DNA of 64,000 nucleotides from Tridacna crocea (Eukaryota > Mollusca > Bivalvia > Cardiida > Cardiidae), in contig OX031071.1 in the NCBI GenBank assembly GCA_943736015.1, positions 27,357,619 through 27,421,618 of the forward strand. Direction: 5' to 3'. Of this stretch, positions 44,041 through 54,945 are shown piece after piece; within the stretch, counting starts at the first letter, position 1; each line of letters opens with the position of its first letter. The notes beneath the pieces were generated by a model. The model had not been told where the DNA came from. It did not search any database and worked only from the letters and a program-made list of their open reading frames with translations. Both the position numbers and the translations under genes were made by a program.

Positions 44041-44460
44041 AGTACTGTTCAAGTCAATTCAATACTTTTAGATTGTGGCACCGATGTTACCTGTCCAGAT
44101 AGTACTGTTCAAGTGAATTCAATACTTTTAGATTGTGGCGCCGATGTTGCCTGTCCAGATAGTACTGTTCAGGTCAATTCAGTACTTTTAGATTGTGGCG
44201 CCAATGTTACCTGTCCAGATAGAACTGTTCAGGTGAATTCAGTACTTTTAGATTGTGGCGCCAATGTTACCTGTCCAGATAGAACTGTTCAGGTGAATTC
44301 AGTACTTTTAGATTGTGGCGCCAATGTTACCTGTCCAGATAGTACTGTTCAAGTGAATTCAATACTTTTAGATTGTGGCGCCAATGTTACCTGTCCAGAT
44401 AGTACTGTTCAAGTCAATTCAATACTTTTAGATTGTGGCACCAATGTTACCTGTCCAGAT
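44041..44460 (+). repeat. 7 x 60-bp tandem repeat spanning an intron/exon junction
   Basis: Seven head-to-tail units of exactly 60 bp differ by only a few bases. Each holds about 31 nt of intron end (finishing aatacttttag or agtacttttag) and the first 29 nt of the following exon (attgtggc...tccagat). All units stay open in the gene's frame because 60 is 20 codons without a stop. Each unit read as protein contributes two cysteines and, in most, an NVT sequon. Confidence 0.93.
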
Positions 44461-44523
44461 GACGGAACCAATACCAGTTTGACAATCAGGGAACATGGAG
44501 CTGATAACCTGAATATTGGACAG
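44432..44523 (+). CDS. Exon: module 2, sushi part a, preceded by repeated acceptors
   Basis: Using the last of seven identical-type acceptors (aatacttttag), the exon is 92 nt with donor gtatta, matching its counterparts in other modules exactly. It encodes DCGTNVTCPDD, then REHGADNLNIGQ. Six further acceptors 60, 120, ... 360 nt upstream are phase-compatible and stop-free, so longer forms adding 20 residues per unit are possible (see the 60-bp repeat). Confidence 0.83.
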
Positions 44524-44559
44524 GTATTAACAGCTCGAACACATTGTAGACTTTAACCA

Positions 44560-45600
44560 TCTACCATGAGTTTTTCTTCAATTGTATTGGAACTTTGCAC
44601 ATATACTGATCATATATTGAAGATTTGAAACACACAATTTTCAAGTGTCAAATCCCCCCGTTGAGGAATTATCTCCCCTTGAACTTTACATTTTTTTCCC
44701 CGCATGCATCTGTATATGAAATACTTGTAATTTTGTAATGCAAACTCCTCCTACAGTTTTCCTTCAACTGTATTGAAACTTTGCCTATATAGTGATTATA
44801 TATTGAAAATTTGCAACATGCTATTTTCAAGTGTCAACTCCTCCTGGTTGAGGAATTATACCCCCCTTAAACTTTACACTTTTTTTCTCCACATCCATCT
44901 GTATATGAAATACTTGTAACTTTGTAATGCAAACTCCTCCCACAGTTCCTTCTATTGTATTGAAACTTTGCACATATACTGATAATATATTGAAGATTTG
45001 CAACACGCAATTTTCAAGTATGATTGACTATCAATTCCTCCTAGTTGAAGAATTATCTCCCCTTAATCATGAGACTTTCTTTTCTTCATATCCATCTGTC
45101 TATGAAATACTAGTAATTTTATGTTGCAAACTCGTCCTACAGTTTTCCTACAATTGTATTGAAGCTTTGCACGTATATTGATCATATATTGAAAGTTTGC
45201 AAGATGCATTTTCCGAGTGTTAACTCGTCGTGGTTGAGGAATTGTTGCCCCTTGAAATTGATACTTTTTATACCCCCAGCTAAACGATTGTTTTAGGGGG
45301 TATACTGGAATAAACCTGTCTGTCCATCTGTCCATATGTGTGTCTTTCTGTGAACAAAGACAAGTAATTTTGTGTCTTGAACTTCTCCTACAGCTTTGCT
45401 GCTAATGTATTGAAAGTTTGTTGATACATTGATTACATACTGAAGTTGTGCAAGGCACAGTTTTCAATCACCTTCTCTCTTTGATTCCAGGGTAATCTAC
45501 CCTTGACCTTAAAACATTTTTTTGTTAAATTGCCTGTTTCTGTCAAAGCCCTGGTGAGGGTGTTAAGTCACATTCAGTGATGGCTCTATTTTTTTTTTCA
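44560..45600 (-). repeat. Dispersed repeat, tandem ~170-180-bp units
   Basis: Four to five units carry aaactcctcctacagttttc, actttgcacatatac and gaggaattatctcccc. Near 45270 an outward-facing gggggtatactggaata start follows, as in the 8840 copy. Orientation is uncertain. Confidence 0.6.
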
Positions 45601-45684
45601 TATCTGGGCAAGATTGTTTTGTCCAAAACATTGGATGGCCAGTTTCTTCCACACGTTTGTTTCAAGGTAATATCATCCCAACCC

Positions 45685-45840
45685 TCACCCCTTTTCCAAA
45701 TGGTGTAATTTTAGACTCGTCCAAATCGAAAGCATTAGCACATACTAATCAAATTTAGACCAAATGTAGACCAACTGATGATCTGAATTGTCTAAAAAAA
45801 AAAACAAAGAAAGGAGAAAACGATGGTTATCTGCATCTTT
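45685..45840 (+). mobile_element. Hairpin MITE, decayed left part
   Basis: ttttagactcgtccaaatcg and aaggagaaaacgatggttat. Confidence 0.62.
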
Positions 45841-45844
45841 TTTT

Positions 45845-46480
45845 TTCTCTTTGATGATATTAACAGCCGTCTTCATTTTGGTCATCAAAAAAGAGCTAGT
45901 TTTGTTCGGAGCACTCAGTTTTACAGTCAGAAAAAAAATATCCAACATTGCAATTTCATGTTTTTTTTTTTTGCTTTCTTTATATATCCTACATAAACAG
46001 ACAATTAGGATCTTAGTTATATAAGTATGTTTATTGATCTGCATTGCATTCAAAGGGCAGTCTGATCTTGATCTTTCATTATCTTCAAAAGTGACTTTTC
46101 TAATCCCTAAACAACACAGGTCATTTTATTTGAGTCATTCGAATGAGCAAGAGCATTGCTACAGTGAATCTTGGGCTTTTAATCTTAAATATGGACGATG
46201 AGAATCAATTAATATGGAGTAGCTAATCAGACAAACATTTGAGTTTTTACACTTAAAGCACTGAACTAATGAACTAGATATGTGAAACATTAAAAAGCAG
46301 TTTTACTACTACAGGGCCACTGCTGATTTGATTAGAATATCTTAGAAAACTGGCCTAACAAATCGAAGATCTGATTGCATGTTCTATGCTCTCTGGTTTG
46401 AATCTGCGCTCTCTGAAAAAGCTTTTTTACCTAGTGAGTTGTTCAGACACGGAGAATATGAAGTAAGGCAAGCTTATTTG
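45845..46480. other. Intron sequence, nothing recognised
   Basis: T-rich and A-rich tracts only, plus a short piece (ggcagtctgatcttgatct near 46055) of the hairpin found at 54635. No exon or complete element was seen. Confidence 0.5.
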
Positions 46481-46824
46481 TTTGCACTTTCACTTTTTTT
46501 CCTCTATGAAAATGGTCTTTTCAACATTACCCATGAAATTACTAGATCTAAATGTTGAAATTCTTTTAAATGATGAAAAAACACTGTGAGGAAAAAGAGA
46601 AAATCCTGAATACATGCAGTTTTTTTCACTACATTTTAGGGCCACACAGGATTGTTTAGTCAACATTAAATAGCCTGATTTCAGTCTTAAGAATATCATC
46701 AAGAAGAAAAGTGGGTGGAAGGAGAGGAAGAGGGGCTATGAAAATGATTTATGCCATTACCACGCAATCCCTACTGTTGACGACCCTGAAAAAGAAGCCT
46801 TTAGAAAACATTGTGGGGAATGAT

Positions 46825-47043
46825 TTAACCCATTACAACACAATCCCTACTTTTGATGACCCTGAGAAAGAAGCCTTTAGAAACATTGTTGGAAAAGGAG
46901 AAAATGCTGGTTATTAGCATTTTCCCACAATGTTTTCTACCCGTCACAGAACAAATTTTAAATGTTCAGTCCCTTTTACCTTGTCGTCTGCAAATGTTTT
47001 TGATCGGACAGACCTAAATTTTTTTCGTTTGGTAATGTGTTAA
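46825..47043 (-). mobile_element. Hairpin MITE
   Basis: TTAA both ends; preceded directly by a 70-bp left-end fragment of another minus copy (46755-46824). Confidence 0.88.
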
Positions 47044-47740
47044 TTTTTCACCTGCTACAATCTTTGTCCCTCACAGTCTCACCTCGCTAATAATAATCGA
47101 CTAACAGCCGAACACTAGTTTAAACTTACAGCTGTTTCCAGTTGCATATACATGTACAGTAGTTTGCTCCAAGGCAAAACAATCTAAATGTCAAATTATC
47201 TTACAGCAATGTTTCTGGAAAAAAACTCTGTTCCATTGCAATGTTTATCCCTGCTCAAGACCAGGTGACCTATAATATTTTCAACACCCACTACATGTAT
47301 GAGCAGCACTTGAGTCGTTAAGACTCAACCAATCCTTGTAACAGGGTGATTATACAACCTGATCAAAGGATCGCTTGAAGTTTGCCAAATAATTTTGGAC
47401 AGCAGATGACTAGAAGATTTGCTTACATAATCTGATATTTATTGATTATCTCAAGATTGTTTCATTCATAGGTTATTGAAAGGGTTAAAAATTCAATGGA
47501 ATAAAGTCACAACAGCTAGTATTAGTGTTATAAGACTGTAAGTAAAAGCTGTCACATGTTGCAGTTATATCAGATTGCCCACAGCAGACAGGTTTTAAAA
47601 ATCTGTGGTCTCTCTAATCATCTGGCTCCACCGACCAATTAGAAATAAAATGTTATGGTAGAAATCTACAACATACTATTAATTGGTTTTGGTATTGTCA
47701 GTAATATGCACATTGGTCCCTCCTTTCATCAGCTTGTTTT
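47044..47740. other. Intron sequence, nothing recognised
   Basis: No repeat family, exon or structural signal was identified on either strand. Confidence 0.45.
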
Positions 47741-48914
47741 TAGCTCACCTGAGCACAACGTGCTCAAGGGGAGCTTTTAGGGTCACAGGGTGTCCGTCGT
47801 CCGTCAAGCGTCGTCAACAATTCTTTAAACATCAACTCCTCCTAAACCCCTGGGCGGATTTGGACCAAACTTGGCAGGAATGTTCCTTGGGAGGTCCTCT
47901 TTAAAAAAGTGTTCACAGAATTTGATTCTGTCAAAAACTCTGGTTGCCATGGCAACCAAAAGGAATTTTTTAGCAAATTCTTTAAAAATCTTCTCCTCTG
48001 AAACTGCTGGTCGGATTTTGAAATAATTTCACAGATATGTTCCTTGGGTGACCCTTTTCAAAAATTGTTCGTGAAATTTTGATACGTCAACAAACATGGC
48101 TCTGGTGAATGGGGGCTTCTTGCACTATACAAAAATGAAGGAATTCTTAAAAAATTCTTCTTCTCTGAAACCGCTGGTCAGATTTTAATATAATTTCAAA
48201 GAGATGTTCCTTGGGTGACCCTTTTCAAAAATTGTTCGCGAAATTTTGATTTGTCAAAAAATGTGGCTCTGGTGAATGGGGGCTACTTGCAATATAGGGA
48301 AATGAAGAAGTTCTTAAAAACTCTTCTTCTCTGAAACCGCTGGTCAGAATTTGAAATAATTTCACAGAGATGTTCCTTGGATGACCCTTTTCAAAAATTG
48401 TTCGCGAAATTTTGATTCTTCAAAAAACGTGGCTCTGGTGAATGGGGGCTACTTGCAATATAGGGAAATGAAGAAATTCTTGAAAACTCTTCTTCTCTGA
48501 AACCGCTGATCAGATTTTGAAATTATTTCACAGAGATGTTCCTTGGGTGACCCTTTTCAAAAGGTGTTCATGAAAGTTTGATTAGTCAATAAACATGGCT
48601 TTGGTGAATGGGGGCTACTTGCACTTTATGGCCATGAAGGAATTTTTTAAAATTCTTCTCTGAAACGGCTGATCAGGTTCTGAAATAATTTCACAGAAAT
48701 GTATCTTAGTTGACCCTTTTCAAAAATTGCTCAAAATATTTTGATCCATCAAGAAACATGGCTCTGATGGCTGTGGGCTATTTGCACTATACAGACATGA
48801 AGAAATTCTTAAAAATTCTTCTTCTCTGAAATGGTTGTTTAGATTGTGAAAAAATTGGCTGTGTTCGTCTCAAAAATTCAGGTGAACGAACCAGGGCCAT
48901 CTTGGCCCTCTTGT
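47741..48914 (+). mobile_element. Dispersed repeat 'ttagctcacctgagc' family
   Basis: Begins tttttagctcacctgagcac and ends caggtgaacgaaccagggcc then atcttggccctcttg. The start ctcacctga and the end tcaggtgaac form an inverted pair. Four to five internal ~165-bp units share gttccttgggtgaccctttt and ggctctggtgaatgggggct. Familiar to me as a bivalve repeat; class unresolved. Confidence 0.75.
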
Positions 48915-48979
48915 TGTGTATGTTTGGTACAGATATCAGTTCAAGCCAGCAACTTGATACTTATTTTTGTCATCCACAG

Positions 48980-49085
48980 TATGTTGTGTATGGCTGTGAG
49001 GCAGGATCACTGAAGACCTCTGGGAACTATGTGAGGGTGTGTCAGTCTACTGGTTCCTTATCTGGATCTCCATTGAAATGCTCCT
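48980..49085 (+). CDS. Exon: module 2, sushi part b
   Basis: Acceptor tccacag and donor gtatgt; 106 nt, phase 0 in and 1 out. YVVYGCEAGSLKTSGNYVRV and the final PLKCS parallel the other part-b exons. It follows a large dispersed repeat that ends about 65 nt upstream. Confidence 0.83.
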
Positions 49086-49120
49086 GTATGTTATTTTGTT
49101 TGTTCTACTCTAGCTGATTG

Positions 49121-49562
49121 AACTCTTTACTGGATGACAAATTTTAGGCTTGTCCAAATTGACAGTATTTTAAGAGACAAATTTCACAAATTAAGTTTCA
49201 CTAAGTGATTGAATGGAGAAAACATGGGTAAAAGAGAAAGTGCTGTATACCAGCATTTTGTACTTTTCCCAGAATATCTTTAACCCATTACCACACAATC
49301 CCTACTTTTGATACCTCTGAGAAAGAGGCCTTTTGAAAACACTGTAGGAAAAGGAGAAAATGCTGGTAACCAGCATTTTCTCCTTTTCCTACAGTGTTTT
49401 CTACCCTTCCCAGAACAATGTTCAATTTTTCAGTCACCTTTGTTTTGTTGTCTGCAAATGCTTTCAATTTGAACCAGTCTAAAATTTTGTCGTGTGGTAA
49501 AGAGTTTACAGGCTTCTTTCTTGGGGTTGTTAAAACTTGGGATTGTTTGATAAAATATTAAG
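49121..49562 (+). mobile_element. Hairpin MITE interrupted by an opposite copy
   Basis: Left part 49121-49278 and right part 49505-49562 (caggcttctttcttggggtt...) belong to one plus-oriented copy. Confidence 0.8.
49279..49507 (-). mobile_element. Hairpin MITE nested in opposite orientation
   Basis: 229 bp, left TTAA, right TTTA; perfect hairpin; inserted inside 49121-49562. Confidence 0.88.
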
Positions 49563-49565
49563 TTT

Positions 49566-49680
49566 TTAACCCTTCTGCAAAATTATAGACTTGTCCATAT
49601 AGAAAGCATGTACAGACAATGTTCAAGTCTTTTCCATCAGGATCATTAAAACTCAGAATTGATTCTGGAAGAGCTTACTG
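49566..49680 (+). mobile_element. Hairpin MITE without hairpin
   Basis: ttagacttgtcc-like left part joined directly to the right part caggatcattaaaactcag. Confidence 0.6.
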
Positions 49681-49685
49681 TATAT

Positions 49686-50700
49686 GAGGGTTGTCCCAAA
49701 ATTATGTGACAATTTCAATAGCAAAAGAAAATGAAATGCTACAAATGCAATTTTTCGAAATGTTTTTATACATTTATACCAAAGATATGTTAATAGAAAA
49801 TCACACAACAATCTGGACAAAAAAGAAAATTAAAGCATAAACACCACAACAAGTACCCACACTGCGGTGCACCTCAAGCGATAATTAACAATGTCAATGT
49901 TAAGTTTAAGAGCTTTTGTAGAGGTATTCTTCGTGAAATTCAACATATTTGCCATTTCTTTTAATCCATGGCTGCTGAAAAGCTGTTCTAAATGAAATTG
50001 CTGTCAGATATCTGTAAAAAGCAAATGCAGCAGACACCAGCTCATTGCTGGAATCAAACTTGCGACTTTGTAAATCGCTGTGGAAAGCTGTCCAAGTTAT
50101 AAATCTAAGGAGAAATTTTTGCCTTCTTTGACGGAGGGGTACGAGGTGTCTACCAAAGATATGAATATTGCTCCCCCCCGGGTTTGAAGTGGTTTAACCA
50201 CCTCTCATCTGCTATAAAAAGAGGGTCCAACAGAATGTTGCCTGCTTTAACTTCAGCAAGAAACTTTAGGGGCGTGTGAACTTTCTTCTCTTTGTTATTA
50301 TCAGATATTAAACATGCAGCCCAGCTCTCGTAGACTTGTGTCATGTTCAGTTTATCCTTAAATATTCAGTGGAAAGAAGACATTGAAGCTATCTCTCTGA
50401 GTGTTAGTTTCCGATCTCAAAAACAACATCTTTCACCATATCGAACGACTCTTCATTGAAGGAAATTGGCCCACCGTTTCGTGCTTTCTCCTCTTTCTAG
50501 CGTTCACATGTCCTTAAGTCTGTTTTACTGCCATGGCACATGTAAACAGGTGCCCGAGTAATGTTTTTAACTTTTCAGAACACCAAATTTGTTCTATAGT
50601 CTAGTGTAATTCTGAGATCGGCACAAAGTTTTATAACTGTCGGCTGTGCTATGCAATCTTCTGACGTCGTCTTTTCACATTTCCTATTTTCTGCCGGTCT
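49686..50700 (-). mobile_element. Second mariner-like relic
   Basis: The left end reads gggttgtcccaaaattatg, close to the ends of the element at 5388. On the minus strand 50150-50344 encodes IADERWLNHFKPGGEQYSYL, matching the mariner first-Asp region (GDETWVHHF.PE..QQS..W). Frames are broken on both sides, so the copy is dead. No clear right end was found. Confidence 0.65.
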
Positions 50701-50942
50701 TTTTTATTTGTTTGTATACTGTCTGTTATTTACTCGATCACATTCAAATTTTCTGTGATGACACCAAAGTTTCAGAAAAAAATGTCCATGTAATATGAAG
50801 CAGAAATGATATCAACTAATGAAAATATTCTTACATGATTGGAGTTCATACAAAAATGCACATGACTTGCGCCAGCAAACAACACCTACTTGTCAATTTT
50901 GTGAATTTAAAGTAAAAATAAAGCTTATATTTCATAAGAGAC

Positions 50943-51151
50943 TTAACCCTATACTCCATAGATACTCATTTCCACGCATTGCTTGTAGGAGCCTTTGGAA
51001 AACATTGTGGCAAAAGGTGAAATTGCTCGTGTCACAATGTTTTCTATGCTATCAAAAAGTCTCATATACACATTAGAAATGGCTTCATCCTTGCTGTTAT
51101 TCAGGGTTAATTAGAGATACCATAAAAATGCCTTATGGGGTAAAGGGTTAA
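50943..51151 (-). mobile_element. Hairpin MITE, sister subfamily
   Basis: TTAA both ends; same flanks as 18432 and 57576 (tagatactcatttc, gagataccataaaaatgcc); hairpin centre shortened. Confidence 0.85.
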
Positions 51152-51342
51152 TTTAAAGTGAAATAACATCTTCATGGAGGAAATGTGTGAAAATGAATAT
51201 CGTGACGATAAAAATGGCTCATTTATGAAATTTGTCACGGAGTTTTTTGGAAAACCCTCGTACATGTATCATGCAATGAATTTGCAGTGACTGGGAAAGG
51301 CTTCCACCGTATGCCAGTCACATTAAAATCTAAAATGTCCCT

Positions 51343-51570
51343 TTGTTTCCGCTACCGAACAACAAAATATTAGGTTTGTCCAAATCAAAAGCATTTGCAG
51401 ATGACAAAGTAAAAGTGACTGAAAATTTGAAATTTGTTTTTTGAAGGCTAGAAAACATTGTGGGAAAAGGAGAAAATGCTGGTTACCAGCATTTTCTCCT
51501 TTTCACACGATGTTTTCTTAGTTTTTTTTCAGGGTTTCTCAAAAGAAGGGAGTGTGTGGTAATAGGTTAA
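51343..51570 (+). mobile_element. Hairpin MITE
   Basis: Right TTAA; near-perfect hairpin. Confidence 0.88.
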
Positions 51571-51589
51571 ATGATGAAGGTAGTCCACT

Positions 51590-51717
51590 ATAGGGTAAAA
51601 AACATCATGAGAAAAGGAGAAAATGCTGGTTATCAGCATTTTTTTCTTTTCCAACAATGTATTCAAAAGCTGTCTTCCTCATGGTTAATAAGTCTTGATT
51701 GTTTGGTAAGGGATTAA
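51590..51717 (+). mobile_element. Hairpin MITE lacking its left third
   Basis: Starts just before the hairpin (tagggtaaaaaacatcatg); right TTAA shared with the next copy. Confidence 0.83.
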
Positions 51718-51942
51718 CCCATTACCACACAATCCCTACTTTTGAAGCCCCTGAGAAAGAAGCTTTTAGAAAACATTGTGGGAAAAGGAGAAAATGCTTG
51801 TAACCAGCATTTTCTCCTTTTCCAACAATGTTTTCTATCCTTCACAAAACAAATTTCAATTTTTCAGTCACTTTTATTTTGTCGTCTGCAAATGCGTTCA
51901 ATTTGGACCAGTCTAAAATATTGTCGTTTGGTAATGGGTTAA
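51714..51942 (-). mobile_element. Hairpin MITE, intact, next to an exon
   Basis: TTAA both ends, 229 bp; its right end lies 26 nt before the module 3 ShKT exon. Confidence 0.92.
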
Positions 51943-51968
51943 CTATATTAAACTGTTTTACAATCTAG

Positions 51969-52091
51969 CCATGGTACAATGCGAGGATATGATAACTACA
52001 TGTGAGCAACTTCTGGAGGAAAATCCAGAGATTTGTGAACTGTATTCAAGATATGCCTGGAAAAATTGCATGAAAACTTGTGCTTTTTCTG
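51969..52091 (+). CDS. Exon: module 3, ShKT domain
   Basis: Acceptor aatctag and donor gtaggt; 123 nt, 1-1 symmetric. QCEDMITTC and NCMKTCAFS give five cysteines with the sixth in the next exon (ECK). A complete 229-bp MITE ends 26 nt before the exon. Confidence 0.84.
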
Positions 52092-52198
52092 GTAGGTGAT
52101 TACTTTTTCTAATAGATCAATTATTATATTTCTTTGAATTAAAGAAAGGTCAAATGCTAAAGAAATAAAAGAAATGATAATAAGAAATAGAGGATAAT

Positions 52199-52323
52199 CA
52201 ACAGGGCGTGTGTGATGTTAAAAATCTGTCACTAGAATGAGGATTGATGCGGTTAAAAAACAAGTCAGAAGGTCAAACCCCATTCTAGTGACAGATTTTT
52301 AATATGACACACCACCAGTTGAT
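52199..52323. repeat. 125-bp inverted repeat
   Basis: Left arm with gtgtgatgttaaaaatctgt and cactagaatg; right arm cattctagtg and acagatttttaatatgacac. About 40-bp arms around a 41-bp spacer. Confidence 0.85.
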
Positions 52324-52572
52324 TGTTTTATTTATTATATTCCTAATTCTCCCTTTGTTTGCAAATAATTATCAAGAACAGTATGTATGCATGTATCAGA
52401 CTTTGATGTACATGAACTAACACATGATCTATTTTTGACTGAAGCAGCTGATGCAACAGATAACGTAATGCTCTAGGGTATCGTTGCGTCATGCATTTCT
52501 CTGTAAGAGGTTGTGAACTGTTTTGCACCTTTACAATATAAAACCAGCCATATGAATTTAAAAGATGAAACA

Positions 52573-52755
52573 GTTAACCCTCTCCAAGATGACAATTTTA
52601 AGACATTTCGATATTGGAAAGGTGCCCAAATGACAAATACTAAATTGGGACAATTTAAGATCTAGAGTTTTCTGATAGGATATAAAAGATATTATAGAAA
52701 AGGGAGAAAATGCTGGTTGGTAGTTTTTTCTTGTTGTTTTCAAAAGCTCTCTCCC
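52573..52755 (+). mobile_element. Hairpin MITE, decayed
   Basis: gttaaccctctccaagatga to gagaaaatgctggttggtag. Confidence 0.68.
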
Positions 52756-53172
52756 ACACAAGCTATTTTCTTTTCTCAAAATGTGTAAAAGATTTCTTCC
52801 ACAAGGTAGTTAACTCAGGGTTGTTGGAAACACTGTAGCAAAAATGTTTTCTCTGTGCTTTTGTTTACCAAAGATGTTTAAAGTATATATAGAGACAGAA
52901 ATATTAGACTGTGAGCAATATAGCAAAAAAGTAGTTCCAGTAAACATTCTAAAACCATATCACCACCAGTTGAATTTTTAGGTAGAATAATGTTTTTACA
53001 TATGTGAGATTTATCTAAAGCAAGAAGTGTTAACCAATGTTCAGTCTGCATAGACTGGACAGGCTGATCTGGGTCAACAACTTTTTGCAGGTTTATTTTG
53101 CCGGTCCCTTTTCATAGAGCACCGCTCACTTATGATTACACCTTAGTTATCTGAGGGGCTGCCTCTTTACAA

Positions 53173-53398
53173 TTAATTCTTTACCAAATGACAAAAATTT
53201 TTCCTGAAACCAAATTGAAAGCACTTGCAAACGAGAATTTTATTGTGGCTCAAATGGTGCAATATTTCTTTGTCAGGGTATAAAACATTGTGGGAAAAGG
53301 AAAAAATGCTGGTTACAGCATTTTTTCCTTTTCTCACAATGTTTCAAAAGGCTACTTTACTAGGATCATCAAAAGTCTGCACTGTGGTAAAGAGTTAA
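53173..53398 (+). mobile_element. Hairpin MITE, intact ends
   Basis: TTAA both ends; small deletion at the hairpin centre. Confidence 0.89.
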
Positions 53399-53414
53399 GT
53401 AAAACATATACTGG

Positions 53415-53560
53415 TATTTTGGATTTGTCCAAATTTGAAAGCAAATTAAAACAAATTTGCATACAGTAAATTGCATGGTGCTAAAATTGTGGAAAATAAG
53501 AAAAGACTAGTTACCAATATTTTCATTTTTTTTTTCACAGTGAATAGGGCTCATTGACTC
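53415..53560 (+). mobile_element. Hairpin MITE, decayed
   Basis: ggatttgtccaaatttgaaa and agactagttaccaatatttt. Confidence 0.58.
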
Positions 53561-53604
53561 TCAAGAGTTTTTATCCAAAGTTTAGAATATTAGTTGGGTA
53601 TTTC

Positions 53605-53895
53605 CATTTATTTATTGTTGCTACCAGTTGCCCATCTTAGCAATGCCCCCAGAAGACGGTTAGTTGTTACAGGGGATAGTGCAAGGATACAGGTCAAAAC
53701 TACTGAGAGCATTGCCTGGTTCTTTAACCTGCTTGGCGTATAGCACCGTCACATGGGATCTCTGTTTAATGTCTCATCTGAAAGACTATTAGTAATTTTA
53801 GTTGCCCAGCTTGGGATTCGAGCCCACAACCTGTAGTGACCTGAAACATTGTGTTCCTACACTCTACCTACTGAGCTGTATCGGCTGGTGTTTAG
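53605..53895 (-). mobile_element. tRNA-derived SINE of another family
   Basis: Minus strand head: cagctcagtaggtagagtgt, then ggttgtgggctcgaatccca, then a body with gacattaaacagagatccca and a second half reaching gggcaactggtagcaac. The body differs from the 29386 family. Confidence 0.58.
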
Positions 53896-54057
53896 ACTAT
53901 AAGTCATATTGCTGCATTTAAAATCTTGTGATGCTACTCTTTTTTTTTTCATCTGTAATCTTAATACCCACAAAACTACATTTGGGGTAATAGGGAAAAC
54001 ATGACTGTGTAATTCTTGTCTGTTACTCGAACTTATATAATTATAGAATTTATATTA

Positions 54058-54757
54058 GCAGACTTCTAATACCTCTAGTGCTGCATGGCATAAAGTTTTT
54101 TTGATAGTTGATAAATGTGCATTTATACAGGTATAATACTTTTGCACATTTTTAACAGACCAAAAATTTCTATATGACTATCTTGAAATAATTTGTAGAT
54201 AATTTTGTTAGTTTCAAGAAAAGGGAGGTAATTACTACATGTATCTCTGTAATGAAAATATAGTGGTTTTCGATTTATAAATGATCATTCTAGAAAAGAC
54301 AAAAATGGAGAAGTGGCTTGGTTAAAGCAGTACAAAAACACTCTTTTTTTTATCACAGCAAATTTTGGGGAATAATATTATTGTGGAAATAGCTGTGTTC
54401 TGTTAGGGGTCTACTACGTTAGGGAATGTGCAGGCATACTTTTTGCAAATGCATTTAACCTCCTTTTCACAGAGCATGGCTGATATGATTTAAATCTAGG
54501 TGGTTGTTAATACCAGTAGATGCTCACACAGGTAAACCCATACTTGATCCTTATTCTGCTAAACAACTAAAATCAAAATTACAATGCAATATAAATAACC
54601 CAGTTATTGTTTCAATGTTACGTTTTGGTCTTTGTCGGACAGTGTAGATCAAAGATCAGACTGCACATTCTGTGCAGCCTGATCTTGATCAACACTGTCC
54701 GAAAAAGGTCAGTAAGTCGCACTTAGCAGCAGAAGGGTAAACTGTATTTTTTAGCTG
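54058..54757 (+). mobile_element. ~700-bp dispersed element, copy 1
   Basis: Shares about 700 bp in the same order with 63177-63890: ctaatacctctagtgctgca, the stretch ggtataatacttttgcacat, aggggtctacta, acccatacttgatccttatt, then a hairpin. It ends cagcagaagggtaaactgta. It lies about 100 bp before the module 3 part-a exon. Confidence 0.8.
54635..54702. repeat. 68-bp hairpin within the 54058 element
   Basis: tcggacagtgtagatcaaag with agatcagactgcaca pairs with tgtgcagcctgatcttgatc and acactgtccga. The same hairpin is at 63774-63840 and, degenerate, near 25205-25305. Confidence 0.85.
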
Positions 54758-54853
54758 TTTAGGGGTCTACTACATTAAGTTAGTGACATGTTCATGGAAT
54801 GTTAAGTTTGTTGATAACTATTTCTAAAAGGTACAGTTTGGTACTATTTATAG

Positions 54854-54945
54854 AGTGTAAAGTTCCCACCACATGTACAGATGATACAGATCAAGGTATA
54901 GCTGCCTTTAGATTGAGAGGTTCAACACAAATAAAAGTGGGAGAT
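54854..54945 (+). CDS. Exon: module 3, sushi part a
   Basis: Acceptor tttatag and donor gtaagt; 92 nt, phase 1 in and 0 out. ECKVPTTCTDDTDQG and RLRGSTQIKVGD match the part-a pattern. The donor and following 12 nt are duplicated about 430 bp downstream (near 55375). Confidence 0.82.
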
